From contig JAEWGG010000015.1 in the NCBI GenBank assembly GCA_023388435.1, positions 1 to 60,024 on the forward strand: DNA of 60,024 nucleotides, in the 5' to 3' direction. Position 1 is the stretch's first letter. Each line of letters opens with the position of its first letter. Shown in pieces: positions 16,569 to 25,121 of this stretch. Origin of the DNA: Bacillota bacterium. Lineage in GTDB: Bacteria > Bacillota > Clostridia > Saccharofermentanales > Fastidiosipilaceae. A program made the translations under genes and the position numbers. The notes under the pieces were generated by a model. That model had not been told where the DNA came from, searched no databases, and saw nothing but the letters and a program-made list of their open reading frames with translations.

Positions 16569-17505
16569 GGATCCCGTTCTCCCTGTCCGTTCTGCTCTTC
16601 AATTCCCGATGTATGTCAGCCAAAGCCTCTGGAACCGTGAACTCAGCAATAAAATCCAGGTCTTCCTTAGCCTTACTCACCTCCATCTCATAGTGTCCGA
16701 GATCCTCAGTTGGATAGGGTTCGTAAACCAGAGGTAAAGAGCGTCCGAAGGCGGCCTGAATTTTTTCTGCCAATTCTACAATGGATAGACTGCCTGCACA
16801 GGCAATATTATACGCTCCTTTACATTCAGGATGTTCAAGAGCCAGAACTATTGCCCTTACAAGATCATAGATGTAAATATATTGTCTGCGTCCAGAACCA
16901 GTTCCATAAATATGTAGCTGCTCACCTCTCCAAGCTTGTTCAATAAAAGTATTCAGTACAAAGCCTGGGCGTTCTCCCAGGCCAAGAACCTGAGCTGGAC
17001 GCAGGGACTTAATGGCCATATTCTCGCGCCTGTTGTAGTAATCCGCCAGCAGTTCCGTTTGCCACTTAGACAAGGCATACAGGTTTTCCACCTTTCCTGC
17101 CATCTCCTCTCGCCAAGGATATCCTCCTTGGCAACCATAAACACCAATAGAACTCAAAAATACAATGTTCCGTAAACCCGCTTGTTTCGCACGGTAAAAA
17201 TAGCTCTCAGCTAACGATAGATTTTCCACCGCTGTCGCACTGGTAAATTGCTTATTCAAACGCTTTGCCGCCAGCAGAACCAAAGCATCCGCCCCTTGCA
17301 GCTGAAAGTCAATCTCTTTTTCATCGCTTGCATCTACGAAGCGATATAGTCCACAGGCCAGCTCATCTGCAAATTCGTTACAGCAACGCTCCCTCAATCC
17401 TCTGAAATCCACACAGCTGACCTGCACACCACTCTTAACTAGTTCCTGGCTCAGTAGACTGCCAATAAAACCAGCCCCGCCAACTAAAACAGTCCGTAGC
17501 GCCAT
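16555..17505 (-). CDS. NAD-dependent epimerase/dehydratase (extended SDR)
   Basis: A 316-residue nucleotide-sugar-type SDR: VGGAGFIGSLLSQEL at about 8-22, then SSIGVYG in the catalytic Ser region and YALSKWQ supplying Tyr and Lys. The C-terminal sugar-binding part contains RRQYIYIYDLVRAI, as in UDP-sugar epimerases. Substrate is not determined by these motifs. In this locus it could be a C4 epimerase or reductase that sets the final stereochemistry of the deoxysugar, or could act on an unrelated donor. It abuts the GT2 stop with no gap and overlaps the membrane gene, so the three are translated together. It shares the lower GC of this middle segment. Confidence 0.8.
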   Translation of the reverse strand: MALRTVLVGGAGFIGSLLSQELVKSGVQVSCVDFRGLRERCCNEFADELACGLYRFVDASDEKEIDFQLQGADALVLLAAKRLNKQFTSATAVENLSLAESYFYRAKQAGLRNIVFLSSIGVYGCQGGYPWREEMAGKVENLYALSKWQTELLADYYNRRENMAIKSLRPAQVLGLGERPGFVLNTFIEQAWRGEQLHIYGTGSGRRQYIYIYDLVRAIVLALEHPECKGAYNIACAGSLSIVELAEKIQAAFGRSLPLVYEPYPTEDLGHYEMEVSKAKEDLDFIAEFTVPEALADIHRELKSRTDRENGILEKK

Positions 17506-18516
17506 CTAGTCTACCCTTTCAATCACTTGTGTATGACTAAGCCATTCACGCTTATCTTTATATGCTTTTTCCAGCTGGGCTTCATGCCCCAGCCGAGATT
17601 GCAAACTAATACCTCGCACCACAGATTGGGGATTGGCCATCACTATTTTTAATGTGCGCATGACAAAAATCAAGGTATATCCCATTAGAGCCACCAGGGC
17701 CGAAAAACAGGCCCAGATGAAATAGAGCAAAAACACATAGGCCAGGTGCCCCCAGGCCAGACTCATATCGAGGATCAGGTAAAAGAGAAAGAGCAGACTC
17801 CCGGCGCAAAACGCCATGGTCGCCATTTTTATAAGCGCGACAGGCGGATACTCGGAAAAACTCAGAATACTGGACCACAGCTTGAGGGATTTTTTGAGTG
17901 TATAGCCAGACTGCCCGCAGCTGCGTTCAAAACGCTGAACCTGAACATTAGCAATACGAGAAGTGGTACGCACGAAAAGGGACTGCATGTTACTACGATC
18001 GGACTCAAAACTTGTTATACGGTCGACAACAAAGGCCCTTGCCACCCAAAAACTGGTAACCTCCAACTGTTTGGGCTTCCCAATCAGCTTACGCGCCACC
18101 TTATTGTGCAGGCGGCTGAAGACTTTTTTAAGCCCCCTTGACTGCTCGTCTCCATAGGCCGCATAGACCACGTCGTAGCCCTCGTCCAACTTGTTCACGA
18201 GCTTCTGAATCTGGGAGGGGTGAGTCTGCAGGTCGTCATCCATATTGATGATAATGTCACCGGTCACAAAGCGCAGGGCCGTAAGTATGGCATTGTGCTG
18301 ACCGGCATTCTTGGCCAGGTCGACACAGAGCAACCAGGGCCGGCTCTGCGTGAGACGACACATATTCTCCCAGCTCCGATCGGGGCTGCCGTCGTTGACC
18401 ACAACCACCTCGAAGTCCGTGTAGCCGAAGCCTGCCATAGCGGCTTCAAGCTCGTCCAGTGTTCGCTCCAAAAACAGCTCCGAACAGTATGACGCGATGA
18501 CGATGCTGTATTTCAC
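17506..18516 (-). CDS. Glycosyltransferase family 2, polyprenyl-phosphate type (ArnC/GtrB-like)
   Basis: A 336-residue protein: a GT-A catalytic domain (SIVIASYCSE at the start, VVVNDGSPDRSW at about 37, and the metal site MDDDLQTHPSQI at about 92), then two C-terminal membrane helices (about 233-255 and 266-290). That layout is characteristic of ArnC, GtrB and DPM1-like enzymes, which transfer a sugar from a nucleotide donor to undecaprenyl phosphate on the inner face. It begins four bases after the ATP-grasp gene. In this operon the natural donor would be the dTDP-aminodeoxysugar, which the EamA pair could then flip. Family placement is firm; donor identity is inferred. Confidence 0.87.
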   Translation of the reverse strand: MKYSIVIASYCSELFLERTLDELEAAMAGFGYTDFEVVVVNDGSPDRSWENMCRLTQSRPWLLCVDLAKNAGQHNAILTALRFVTGDIIINMDDDLQTHPSQIQKLVNKLDEGYDVVYAAYGDEQSRGLKKVFSRLHNKVARKLIGKPKQLEVTSFWVARAFVVDRITSFESDRSNMQSLFVRTTSRIANVQVQRFERSCGQSGYTLKKSLKLWSSILSFSEYPPVALIKMATMAFCAGSLLFLFYLILDMSLAWGHLAYVFLLYFIWACFSALVALMGYTLIFVMRTLKIVMANPQSVVRGISLQSRLGHEAQLEKAYKDKREWLSHTQVIERVD

Positions 18517-18519
18517 GCA

Positions 18520-19644
18520 CTAGTCCTCCCGATAGGCACGAATCCAGTAGCCACCCTTTTCCATATAGCCGTTCATCCGGCGCAGCGGCTCACCCTCCTC
18601 ATAATACCAGTGCAGGTGCAGGAGGTCAGCGGGCAGCTGGTGCCGGGCCTTGTTGAGCGGGGTCTCTGGGGGCTGGCAGGGGAAGTGCAGGCAGACATGG
18701 TGATTCCTGGCCTCCGCCTTTGTGAAGTCCGGCTTCTTGCCGCTCTTGAGATGCTCCAGCGAGGCCGTCAGCAGGTCCAGACCCTTGTGACAGTAGAGCG
18801 CGTGCCACATGTGGCAGCCGTCCAGCCGCGGCGTGACTTCAATAAGATAGGCCTCGTCGCCCTCAATCATAATCTGGAAGTAGGCGGGCCCATTCAAAAT
18901 GCTAAGCTTGTGCAAGCTGCGGGTGACCAGGCTGTAAACCTTCTCCTCCTGCTCCCGGGTCAGCCGCTGGGAGGGCAGGTAGTGTTCCTTGATGATGCCG
19001 CCGGGGAACTCGCTGTAGGAGATGCGGTCACTGGGCTCAAAGACCAGCAGCTCGCCATTGTAAAGATAGGCATTGACCGAGATCTCGAAGGCTTCCTCCA
19101 AGAGTTTTTCCGCAATGACAACTTTACTGCGGCTGTGTTCCAGGGCCTTATGATAAGCGGCGGACAGCTCCTCAGCCTTCCGGCACTGACTTATGCCCCG
19201 CTGCCCCTGGGAGTCCACCGGCTTGACGATGACCGGGAAAAAGTCAACGTTTGCCAAATCCGCCTCATCCCGCAGGATACAAAAAGGCAGGTTTCCGGGG
19301 AAGTCGTGCCCCAGATGCTGGCGCAGGAGCTGCTTGTTATTGCAGAGCCTTGCGGTCTCTGAGCTGATGAAGTGGGGCAGGTTCAGCTCCTCACTGACCT
19401 GGCTCACAGTCGGCATGGCCACGTCGGAACCCACAGAATAGATGAAGTCCGCTCCAATTTCGCGGGCGTAGGCCCCCACTGCAGCGGCATCGGTAATGTT
19501 GATCTCACGGTAGCCTGTCCAAAAGGGCAGGTCGTGGCTGGGCCTCGGCGTACTGCAGGCGTAGACCTCAAAGCCCAACTCCTGCGCCCGCTTTAAGACG
19601 TCATATTGGGCGTTTCCGGTACCCAGAATCAGAATGCGTGCCAT
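18520..19644 (-). CDS. ATP-grasp ligase, unknown substrate
   Basis: A 374-residue ATP-grasp protein related to the carbamoyl-phosphate-synthase/PurK-like group. A Rossmann-like preATP domain starts MARILILGTGNAQYDVLKRA; the ATP-grasp core has VIVKPVDSQGQRGI (about 137) and the metal/ATP site YLIEVTPRLDG (about 255), where the usual Asn of ExNPR is Thr. Such enzymes join a carboxylate to an amine or thiol. Lying between the transaminase/flippase genes and the GT2, it could attach an amino acid or other acid to the 4-amino group of the deoxysugar. This is inference; the sequence does not fix the substrate. Confidence 0.8.
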   Translation of the reverse strand: MARILILGTGNAQYDVLKRAQELGFEVYACSTPRPSHDLPFWTGYREINITDAAAVGAYAREIGADFIYSVGSDVAMPTVSQVSEELNLPHFISSETARLCNNKQLLRQHLGHDFPGNLPFCILRDEADLANVDFFPVIVKPVDSQGQRGISQCRKAEELSAAYHKALEHSRSKVVIAEKLLEEAFEISVNAYLYNGELLVFEPSDRISYSEFPGGIIKEHYLPSQRLTREQEEKVYSLVTRSLHKLSILNGPAYFQIMIEGDEAYLIEVTPRLDGCHMWHALYCHKGLDLLTASLEHLKSGKKPDFTKAEARNHHVCLHFPCQPPETPLNKARHQLPADLLHLHWYYEEGEPLRRMNGYMEKGGYWIRAYRED

Positions 19645-19678
19645 AGCTTTTCCCTCCTCAAATAATCTTAAATGGCGC

Positions 19679-20023
19679 TCAGCCCAGGGGCAGGCCGGCG
19701 ACGATGATGCCGATGAGAATCAGAGCGATGCCCAGTACCTTCTTGCGCCCGGGCCGCTCCCCGAGAAGCCAGTAGCTGAGCAAGGCCACATAAAAGTAAC
19801 TGGAAGCCTCAATGACCGGGGCCAGTGACAGGGGCACGCGCCGCAGCGAGAGCATGGTCAGCAGCATGGAGACAAAGAGCATACCATAGGCCACGAGGAC
19901 GCGCAGATTCAGGTATTCCGCCCGCCTGCTGCGGTGCTCCTTCTGGGCCGAACGCTTGAGCAGGACCTGGGAGAGCGAGGCGATAAGCGAGGAGAATAGA
20001 AGCAGTGTAATCGATGCCGCCAT
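19679..20023 (-). CDS. EamA/SMR-type half-transporter, four helices (ArnE/ArnF-like)
   Basis: A 114-residue, four-helix membrane protein: ITLLLFSSLIASLSQVLLKRSA, then helices at about 38-58, 64-84 and 92-112, ending RKKVLGIALILIGIIVAGLPLG. The QVLLKRSA helix and the VIEASSYFYVALLSYWLLGER stretch are typical of EamA half-units. I chose the ATG at 20023, with GAGGGA five bases before it; an upstream ATG overlaps the previous gene. It starts one base after the stop of a second half-transporter, so the two probably dimerise. ArnE/ArnF, which flip undecaprenyl-phosphate-aminoarabinose, are small paired proteins of just this build. Flippase function is inferred from context. Confidence 0.8.
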   Translation of the reverse strand: MAASITLLLFSSLIASLSQVLLKRSAQKEHRSRRAEYLNLRVLVAYGMLFVSMLLTMLSLRRVPLSLAPVIEASSYFYVALLSYWLLGERPGRKKVLGIALILIGIIVAGLPLG

Positions 20024-20024
20024 A

Positions 20025-20528
20025 TCAGTCCCTCGCATTCACAAAATAGATGCCGGCAATGATGATCAGAGCACCCAGAATGTGATTCCAGCTGAGCCGC
20101 TCGGCAAAAATCCAGAGTCCCCAGACCATGCCCCAGATGATGGTCACGGCCTTGCTGGAATAGGCCAGTGTGAGAGGCATCACCTTGAGTATCGGCTGCC
20201 AGAGCAGGGCGTAGCCGAAGAGGATGACGAAGAGCAGGGCGAAGCAGCCGAGGAAGACAAGGTCGAAGACCTGCCCCCCGGTCTCCGCCAATCGGCGCGC
20301 CGCAAATTTCGAGCAGATACCACTCAATGAATAGAAAAAAAGAGCGAACTGGAGGAGACCGAAGTAAAACCAGAAACGCCCCGCCTTTCTGGACTGGGTC
20401 TGGCGAAGCAGTTCCCCCGTCCCCCGCACATCAGAGCAGGTCTCCGCCGGGGTCTCGGCCAGGGCGTCCTGGATCAGCTCTTCCAGGGCTTCTGGCTCCC
20501 CCTGCTTCCCTGTCCCCTGCGACGTCAC
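20025..20528 (-). CDS. EamA/SMR-type half-transporter with N-terminal extension
   Basis: A 167-residue partner of the following gene. About 50 hydrophilic, acidic N-terminal residues precede four helices (about 52-74, 86-108, 114-134 and 144-163). The last segments, PLTLAYSSKAVTIIWGMVWG and ERLSWNHILGALIIIAG, are the EamA/SMR repeat pattern. It overlaps the transaminase stop by four bases (ATGA). Two adjacent four-helix units of unequal length fit an antiparallel heterodimer such as ArnE/ArnF or EbrA/EbrB. In this locus the likely cargo is a polyprenyl-phosphate aminosugar, but drug efflux cannot be excluded from sequence alone. Confidence 0.78.
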   Translation of the reverse strand: MTSQGTGKQGEPEALEELIQDALAETPAETCSDVRGTGELLRQTQSRKAGRFWFYFGLLQFALFFYSLSGICSKFAARRLAETGGQVFDLVFLGCFALLFVILFGYALLWQPILKVMPLTLAYSSKAVTIIWGMVWGLWIFAERLSWNHILGALIIIAGIYFVNARD

Positions 20529-21670
20529 GCCTTCACCCCCTGGCGACGCAGCGAGGCCTCCGTCACCGCGACGACGCGCTGGGCGTCCTCAAGGCTCATA
20601 TCCGCATACAGGGGCAGACGCAGCACGGTGCGCCCCATCTCCTCAGTGATGGGGCACTCCTCGATGCTGTGCCCCAGGCGACGGCCATAGGGAGAGGAAT
20701 GCAGGGGGACATAGCAGATGTACGCCACGATCTCCTCAGCCTTCAAGTCATCAATCAACTGGGAGCGCACCTGGTCATTGGGCAGGACAATGTTGTACAT
20801 GTGGGCGTTGTGTGTGCAGTGCTCCGGGATGACGGGGCAGCGCAGATACTGCTCCGCAGCGAGCGCACGCAGCCCCTCCTGGTAGCAGTTCCAAACAGCC
20901 ATGCGCCGCTCGAAAATCTCCTCGTAGCGCTCCATCTGTGCGGACAAGACAGCGGCCAGAATGTCCGAAGGCAGGAAAGAGGAGCCGATGTCGTGCCAGG
21001 TGTACTTGTCCACCAGGCCCTTCAGCACCTGGCGGCGATTCGTCCCCTTCTCGCGGATGATCTCCGCCCGGTCCAGTTCCTCCGCTCGATTGACGACCAG
21101 GCCGCCCCCCTCGCCCATGGCGTAGTTCTTTGTTTCATGGAAGCTGAAGCAGCCGTATTCTGTCAGAGTACCCGCATACTGTCCCTTGTAGGTGGAGCCC
21201 ACGGCCTGGGCCGCATCTTCAATAATCAGCAGATTGTACTGCTGGGCCAGGGCCTTGATCGTGTCCATCTCAGCCACCACGCCAGCATAGTCCACCACAT
21301 AGATGGCGCGGGTCCGCGGCGTAATGAGGGCCTCAATCTTGGTCTCGTCGATGTTCCAGGTGTCGCGGCGGATGTCACAGAAGACCGGCACCGCGCCCCG
21401 CAGCAAGAAGGCATTTACCGTAGACGAAAAGGTAAAAGAGGGCGTGATGACCTCGTCCCCAGGCTGGAGCTCAGCCAGAAGGGAGGCCAGTTCCAGAGCG
21501 TCCGTCCCCGAAGTGGTCAGCAGCATGCGCTCTATGCCGAAGCGTTCCCTGAACTGTTCATAGACCCGCTTGGTGTACTTGCCGTCACCCGAGAGGATGC
21601 CGTTGCGCAGCACATCCAGCACATAGCGCTCCTCCAGCTCGGTGATACTTGCTTTGTTAAATCGAATCAT
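20525..21670 (-). CDS. DegT/WecE-type sugar aminotransferase
   Basis: A 381-residue PLP enzyme of the DegT/DnrJ/EryC1/StrS family. The phosphate-binding TTSGTDALELA (about 52), the Asp in IIEDAAQAVGS (about 150) and the Schiff-base Lys in SFHETKNYAMGEGGG (about 180) are present. The SFHETKNY wording is that of WecE/RffA, which makes dTDP-4-amino-4,6-dideoxygalactose from dTDP-4-keto-6-deoxyglucose. Here the upstream 2,3-dehydratase and reductase genes suggest that its substrate may instead be the 2-deoxy ketosugar, giving a 4-amino-2,4,6-trideoxyhexose. It is 31 bases from the oxidoreductase gene. C4 regiochemistry is a family-based prediction. Confidence 0.88.
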   Translation of the reverse strand: MIRFNKASITELEERYVLDVLRNGILSGDGKYTKRVYEQFRERFGIERMLLTTSGTDALELASLLAELQPGDEVITPSFTFSSTVNAFLLRGAVPVFCDIRRDTWNIDETKIEALITPRTRAIYVVDYAGVVAEMDTIKALAQQYNLLIIEDAAQAVGSTYKGQYAGTLTEYGCFSFHETKNYAMGEGGGLVVNRAEELDRAEIIREKGTNRRQVLKGLVDKYTWHDIGSSFLPSDILAAVLSAQMERYEEIFERRMAVWNCYQEGLRALAAEQYLRCPVIPEHCTHNAHMYNIVLPNDQVRSQLIDDLKAEEIVAYICYVPLHSSPYGRRLGHSIEECPITEEMGRTVLRLPLYADMSLEDAQRVVAVTEASLRRQGVKA

Positions 21671-21701
21671 AACGCTCCCTCAGAAAATCTTCTCTCTTTT
21701 C

Positions 21702-22673
21702 TCAGGCCTGTCGGGCCCCCCGCCGCACGGCCTCCACCAACTCAGCCTGGCGCAGGATCTCAGCCCTGGCCCCCTCCCGCAGAGCCGGTGCGTCGACCAG
21801 GCGACGGAACTGCTCAATGGACTTGCGGAAGTGGTCGTCGGCAGGCAGGCGCAGTTCTTCACGCTGGCCCTGGGTCTCTTTTATCCAGACAGGCTCGTAG
21901 TCAGCCGGTGCAGTAAAAATGCGATTCGTGCTGAGCCTGGCCTCGCTGGTCCATAACTCCAGGGCGCACTGATAGAAATGGGACATGCCCCAGGCCCCCT
22001 GGTAGACCAGGCCATTCTCCAGCCCTCTCAAGCTGGCCGCCCCCTGCATGTCCACCTCGAAGCCCTCCAGGCCCTGAACATTGCTGCTCAGCAGCTCCAC
22101 AGGCCCCAGGAGCAGGCTCGCCAGCCGGAGCACATAGCCCGCCGCATCCAGCAGGGCCCCGCCGCCCATGGACTTCTTATAGCGAAAGTCCCCAGTCTGG
22201 CGCAGGGGAAAGCCAAAGGCGGCCCGCAGCAGGCGGACCTGGCCGTGTTCTCCAGACTGAATCCAGTTCTTCACGGTTTCAATCTGGCTGTGGAAGCCGA
22301 ACATGTAATTTTCGTGCACCGCCAGCTGCCGCTGCTCTGCCAGGGCCAGGAGCTCTTTCGTCTCCGACAGGCTGGCCGTGAAGGGCTTCTCCAGCAGGAG
22401 GTGCTTGCCCGCCTCCAGGGCCTGCCGTCCCCAGTGGGCATGGAAGGCCGGGGGGACGGGGACATAGACCGCATCGATCTCCGGGTCAGCAATCAGGGCC
22501 TCATAGCTCTCATAAACGGGGAGCTGGTAGGTCTCCGTGAAGCGCCGGGCCCGGGACGGGTCCTCTCCCCGATAGGCCGCTACCCCCGCACAGCTGAATG
22601 CTTGCGTCTTTTGTAAGGACGGCAGAAAACGATTATACGCAATATCTGCCGCACCGAGTATGCCAATTTTCAT
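21702..22673 (-). CDS. Gfo/Idh/MocA oxidoreductase, probable sugar 3-ketoreductase
   Basis: A 323-residue NAD(P) oxidoreductase: the Rossmann start MKIGILGAADIAYNRF, the EKPFTASLSE motif with its catalytic-region Lys (about 94), and a C-terminal alpha/beta domain. It overlaps the 2,3-dehydratase gene by four bases. In antibiotic deoxysugar pathways the 2,3-dehydratase product, an unstable 3,4-diketo sugar, must be reduced at C3 at once, and enzymes of this family (KijD10, for example) do it. The tight coupling of the two genes here matches that need. Lacking rmlC/rmlD, this is the expected route to a 2,6-dideoxy sugar. Function is inferred from family and context. Confidence 0.82.
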   Translation of the reverse strand: MKIGILGAADIAYNRFLPSLQKTQAFSCAGVAAYRGEDPSRARRFTETYQLPVYESYEALIADPEIDAVYVPVPPAFHAHWGRQALEAGKHLLLEKPFTASLSETKELLALAEQRQLAVHENYMFGFHSQIETVKNWIQSGEHGQVRLLRAAFGFPLRQTGDFRYKKSMGGGALLDAAGYVLRLASLLLGPVELLSSNVQGLEGFEVDMQGAASLRGLENGLVYQGAWGMSHFYQCALELWTSEARLSTNRIFTAPADYEPVWIKETQGQREELRLPADDHFRKSIEQFRRLVDAPALREGARAEILRQAELVEAVRRGARQA

Positions 22674-24160
22674 GGCCGTTCCTCCTTGGCTTCCCAGAGC
22701 GCCAGGAGATTGCGCAACTGGATGTTAATGACATTGTTAATCAGGCCCAGACTCGCCAGCTCCCGCAGGTTCAGCCAGAAATAGCCCTGCTCCGCAGTCA
22801 GCAAGTCCGCCAGTTCCGCCTCCTGCTCCGCGTTCAGGGGCACGATGAGGTTCTCATTCTCCTCATGATAAAAGCGCCCACCCTCCTCGGAGAGCGTGAC
22901 CTGGTAGCTGGGTCTGAGCCGCCCTGCCGCCAGACCCTCAGCGATCCAGCGGGGCAGGCCCTGCTCCGGATTCTGGCGAGCACTGGCCTCGACCTGCCAG
23001 CTGGGCCCAAGTTCCATATGGTCGTGGCAGCCCGGTTCCGCCGTGGCGTGGACCAGGAATTCCATCTCGCCCCGCCCCGTCTCGCGGCTCAGGAGACAGA
23101 AGAGGGCCTTGCCGCAGGCCTTGAAGAGAGGTTGTTCCCAGGACCGAACCTCACGGTCCTCGATGGCTATGCGGCGATAGATGAGCTCGAAGTCAGCGCC
23201 CTCAGAATGGAAGCGGGCCCCGTCAAAAGACCAGGAGCTCAGACTTCCCAAGGGGCAGAGCTCACGCCGCGGCGCCGTCAGCATCTTGTAGTTGTTGATA
23301 TGGCGATAAATCTGAGTGATACGCTCCTGCTGCCAGGGCGCCAGGACCAGAGAGGTCCAGAATGCGGGGGTGGAAAAGACCTGCCGCCCCTCCTCGTCCA
23401 AGTCCCGCACTGCTGCAGGCTCCAGGTTCTGGACCAGGCCCGCGAGCAGACTGTAGACTCCGAAGAGCACCGTTCGGCTGTCCATGTTGACAATATTGTC
23501 CCGACGCATCAGCCGCTTGATCTGGCCCAGACTGAGCCAGCGGAAGCGGGGCTGTTCTTCGACCTCCAGACCCTCCGGGAGCAGGAGGAGAAAATTGCGG
23601 TTACGCTTGGCGTAGAAGCGTGAGGACTGCTCGGACTGAATCTGATCGTAGAGGATGGTGTAGCGCTCCGCCTCAAGAAAATAGTCCAGGTAATTGGGGC
23701 GCCGCCCGCCGTGGGCCTGGAGAAAATTGCTCCGCGTGGCCTGGATGGTCGGGGAAATCTGAATCTTGTTGACGTTCCCGGGCTCAATCTTGGCCTGCAT
23801 CAGAAAGCGCCAGACTCCCTGGCGCTTCTGCACCAGAATCCCCAGGTATCCGATCTCGTCCTGGATAATAACAGGCTGTTCTGTGTCCCCGGAACGCAGG
23901 CCCGTAATGGTAAAAAAAGCCCCCTTGCGGCGGCGGATGGCCCCCGTCTCCGAGTCGTAGTACCACTCGCTCTCCGGGCCATACTGGGCCTCTTCGATGT
24001 TCACCTCCAGGCTGCGGTTAAAACCCTCGTACCAGTCCTCAATCGCCGCCAGCTCCCCAGGCTTCTCCTCCACGCTGGCCCAGGAACGGAGCAGTTCCCT
24101 ACAGTACGTGAGGCCCGTCTCCCGAGCCTCAGCAAAGTCACAGTCCATCGCAGGTCTCAT
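22670..24160 (-). CDS. NDP-hexose 2,3-dehydratase
   Basis: A 496-residue protein built of two related Nudix-like halves, the known build of TylX3/EvaA-type dTDP-4-keto-6-deoxyglucose 2,3-dehydratases. The first half contains IGYLGILVQKRQGVWRFLMQAKIEPGNVNKIQISPTIQATRSN; the second repeats the pattern with CLLSRETGRGEMEFLVHATAEPGCHDHMELGPSWQ. I name only these key stretches (about 112-150 and 360-405). The enzyme removes the C2 hydroxyl, the step that commits to 2,6-dideoxysugars. The family is best known from antibiotic clusters; its place here in a surface-glycan operon is notable. Start: ATG 24160 overlaps the rmlA stop (ATGA), with a second ATG four codons on. Confidence 0.87.
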   Translation of the reverse strand: MRPAMDCDFAEARETGLTYCRELLRSWASVEEKPGELAAIEDWYEGFNRSLEVNIEEAQYGPESEWYYDSETGAIRRRKGAFFTITGLRSGDTEQPVIIQDEIGYLGILVQKRQGVWRFLMQAKIEPGNVNKIQISPTIQATRSNFLQAHGGRRPNYLDYFLEAERYTILYDQIQSEQSSRFYAKRNRNFLLLLPEGLEVEEQPRFRWLSLGQIKRLMRRDNIVNMDSRTVLFGVYSLLAGLVQNLEPAAVRDLDEEGRQVFSTPAFWTSLVLAPWQQERITQIYRHINNYKMLTAPRRELCPLGSLSSWSFDGARFHSEGADFELIYRRIAIEDREVRSWEQPLFKACGKALFCLLSRETGRGEMEFLVHATAEPGCHDHMELGPSWQVEASARQNPEQGLPRWIAEGLAAGRLRPSYQVTLSEEGGRFYHEENENLIVPLNAEQEAELADLLTAEQGYFWLNLRELASLGLINNVINIQLRNLLALWEAKEERP

Positions 24161-25092
24161 CCCTTATGCACTTCCAATCCAGATTCCGAAGGGTCTATCT
24201 GCTTATCCTGTGGACGCCGGGCCTCCCCCTGCTCCGCAATACGCAGGATGTACTTCCCGTACTCGCTGCTCTTTAGCTCAGCCCCCAGCTTCCAGAGCTG
24301 GTGCACATCGATAAAGCCCAGGCGGTAGGCGATCTCCTCCACACAGGAAATGGCCAGGCCCTGACGTTTCTGGATGGAAGCCACATAGGCCTGGGCCTCC
24401 ATCATGCCGTCCACCGTACCAGTGTCCAGCCAGGCCATCCCCCTGCTGAGCTTCGTCAGATGCAGGAGGCCCTGCTCCATGTATGCGTTATTGACTGCCG
24501 TTATCTCCAGCTCCCCGCGCTCCGAGGGCTGAAGCTGCTTCGTGATCTCCACAACCTGGCTGTCGTAGAAATAAAGTCCCGGCACCGCCCAGTGGGAAAT
24601 GAGCTCCTGCGGCTTCTCGACGATGCGGCTGACATAGCCAGCCTCATCAAAAACCGCGACACCGTACTGGGAGGGGTCCGAAACCTGATAGCCGAAGATG
24701 CGCGCCCCCTCTTTAAAGTTCCGCGCCTCAGTCAAGGTCTGGCGGAAATTCTGACCGTGAAACACATTGTCGCCCAGGACCAGGCAGCAGTGCTCGTCGC
24801 GAATATAGCGCTCAGCGATCAAAAAGGCCTCGGCTATACCCTTCGGCTGCTGCTGGATGGCGTAATTCAGATTCAGTCCCAGCTGCGAGCCATCCCCCAG
24901 CAGCTCACTGAAGAAATTGATATCCCGCGGGGTAGAAATAATGACAATATCCCGTATCTCTGCCAGCATCAGCGTGGACAGCGGATAGTAGATCATCGGC
25001 TTATCGTAGATCGGCAGGGCCTGCTTCGAGATCATCTTCGTAATCGGATGCAGGCGCGTACCCGAACCACCCGCCAGTAGAATCCCCTTCAT
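24157..25092 (-). CDS. rmlA: Glucose-1-phosphate thymidylyltransferase
   Basis: A 311-residue nucleotidyltransferase forming dTDP-glucose from dTTP and glucose-1-phosphate, first step of the dTDP-sugar pathway. Motifs: the N-terminal LLAGGSGTRLHPIT nucleotide loop, SKQALPIYDKPMIYYPL, ALVLGDN-type metal site written here as CLVLGDNVF, and AWLDTGT. The last ~20 residues (QIDPSESGLEVHKG) are a non-conserved tail. It is the first gene of the glycan operon, with a TGCTATAAT promoter about 30 bases upstream and AAAGGGG before the ATG. Confidence 0.96.
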   Translation of the reverse strand: MKGILLAGGSGTRLHPITKMISKQALPIYDKPMIYYPLSTLMLAEIRDIVIISTPRDINFFSELLGDGSQLGLNLNYAIQQQPKGIAEAFLIAERYIRDEHCCLVLGDNVFHGQNFRQTLTEARNFKEGARIFGYQVSDPSQYGVAVFDEAGYVSRIVEKPQELISHWAVPGLYFYDSQVVEITKQLQPSERGELEITAVNNAYMEQGLLHLTKLSRGMAWLDTGTVDGMMEAQAYVASIQKRQGLAISCVEEIAYRLGFIDVHQLWKLGAELKSSEYGKYILRIAEQGEARRPQDKQIDPSESGLEVHKG

Positions 25093-25121
25093 ATACTGCC
25101 CCTTTCAGATTGTGTGAGGCC

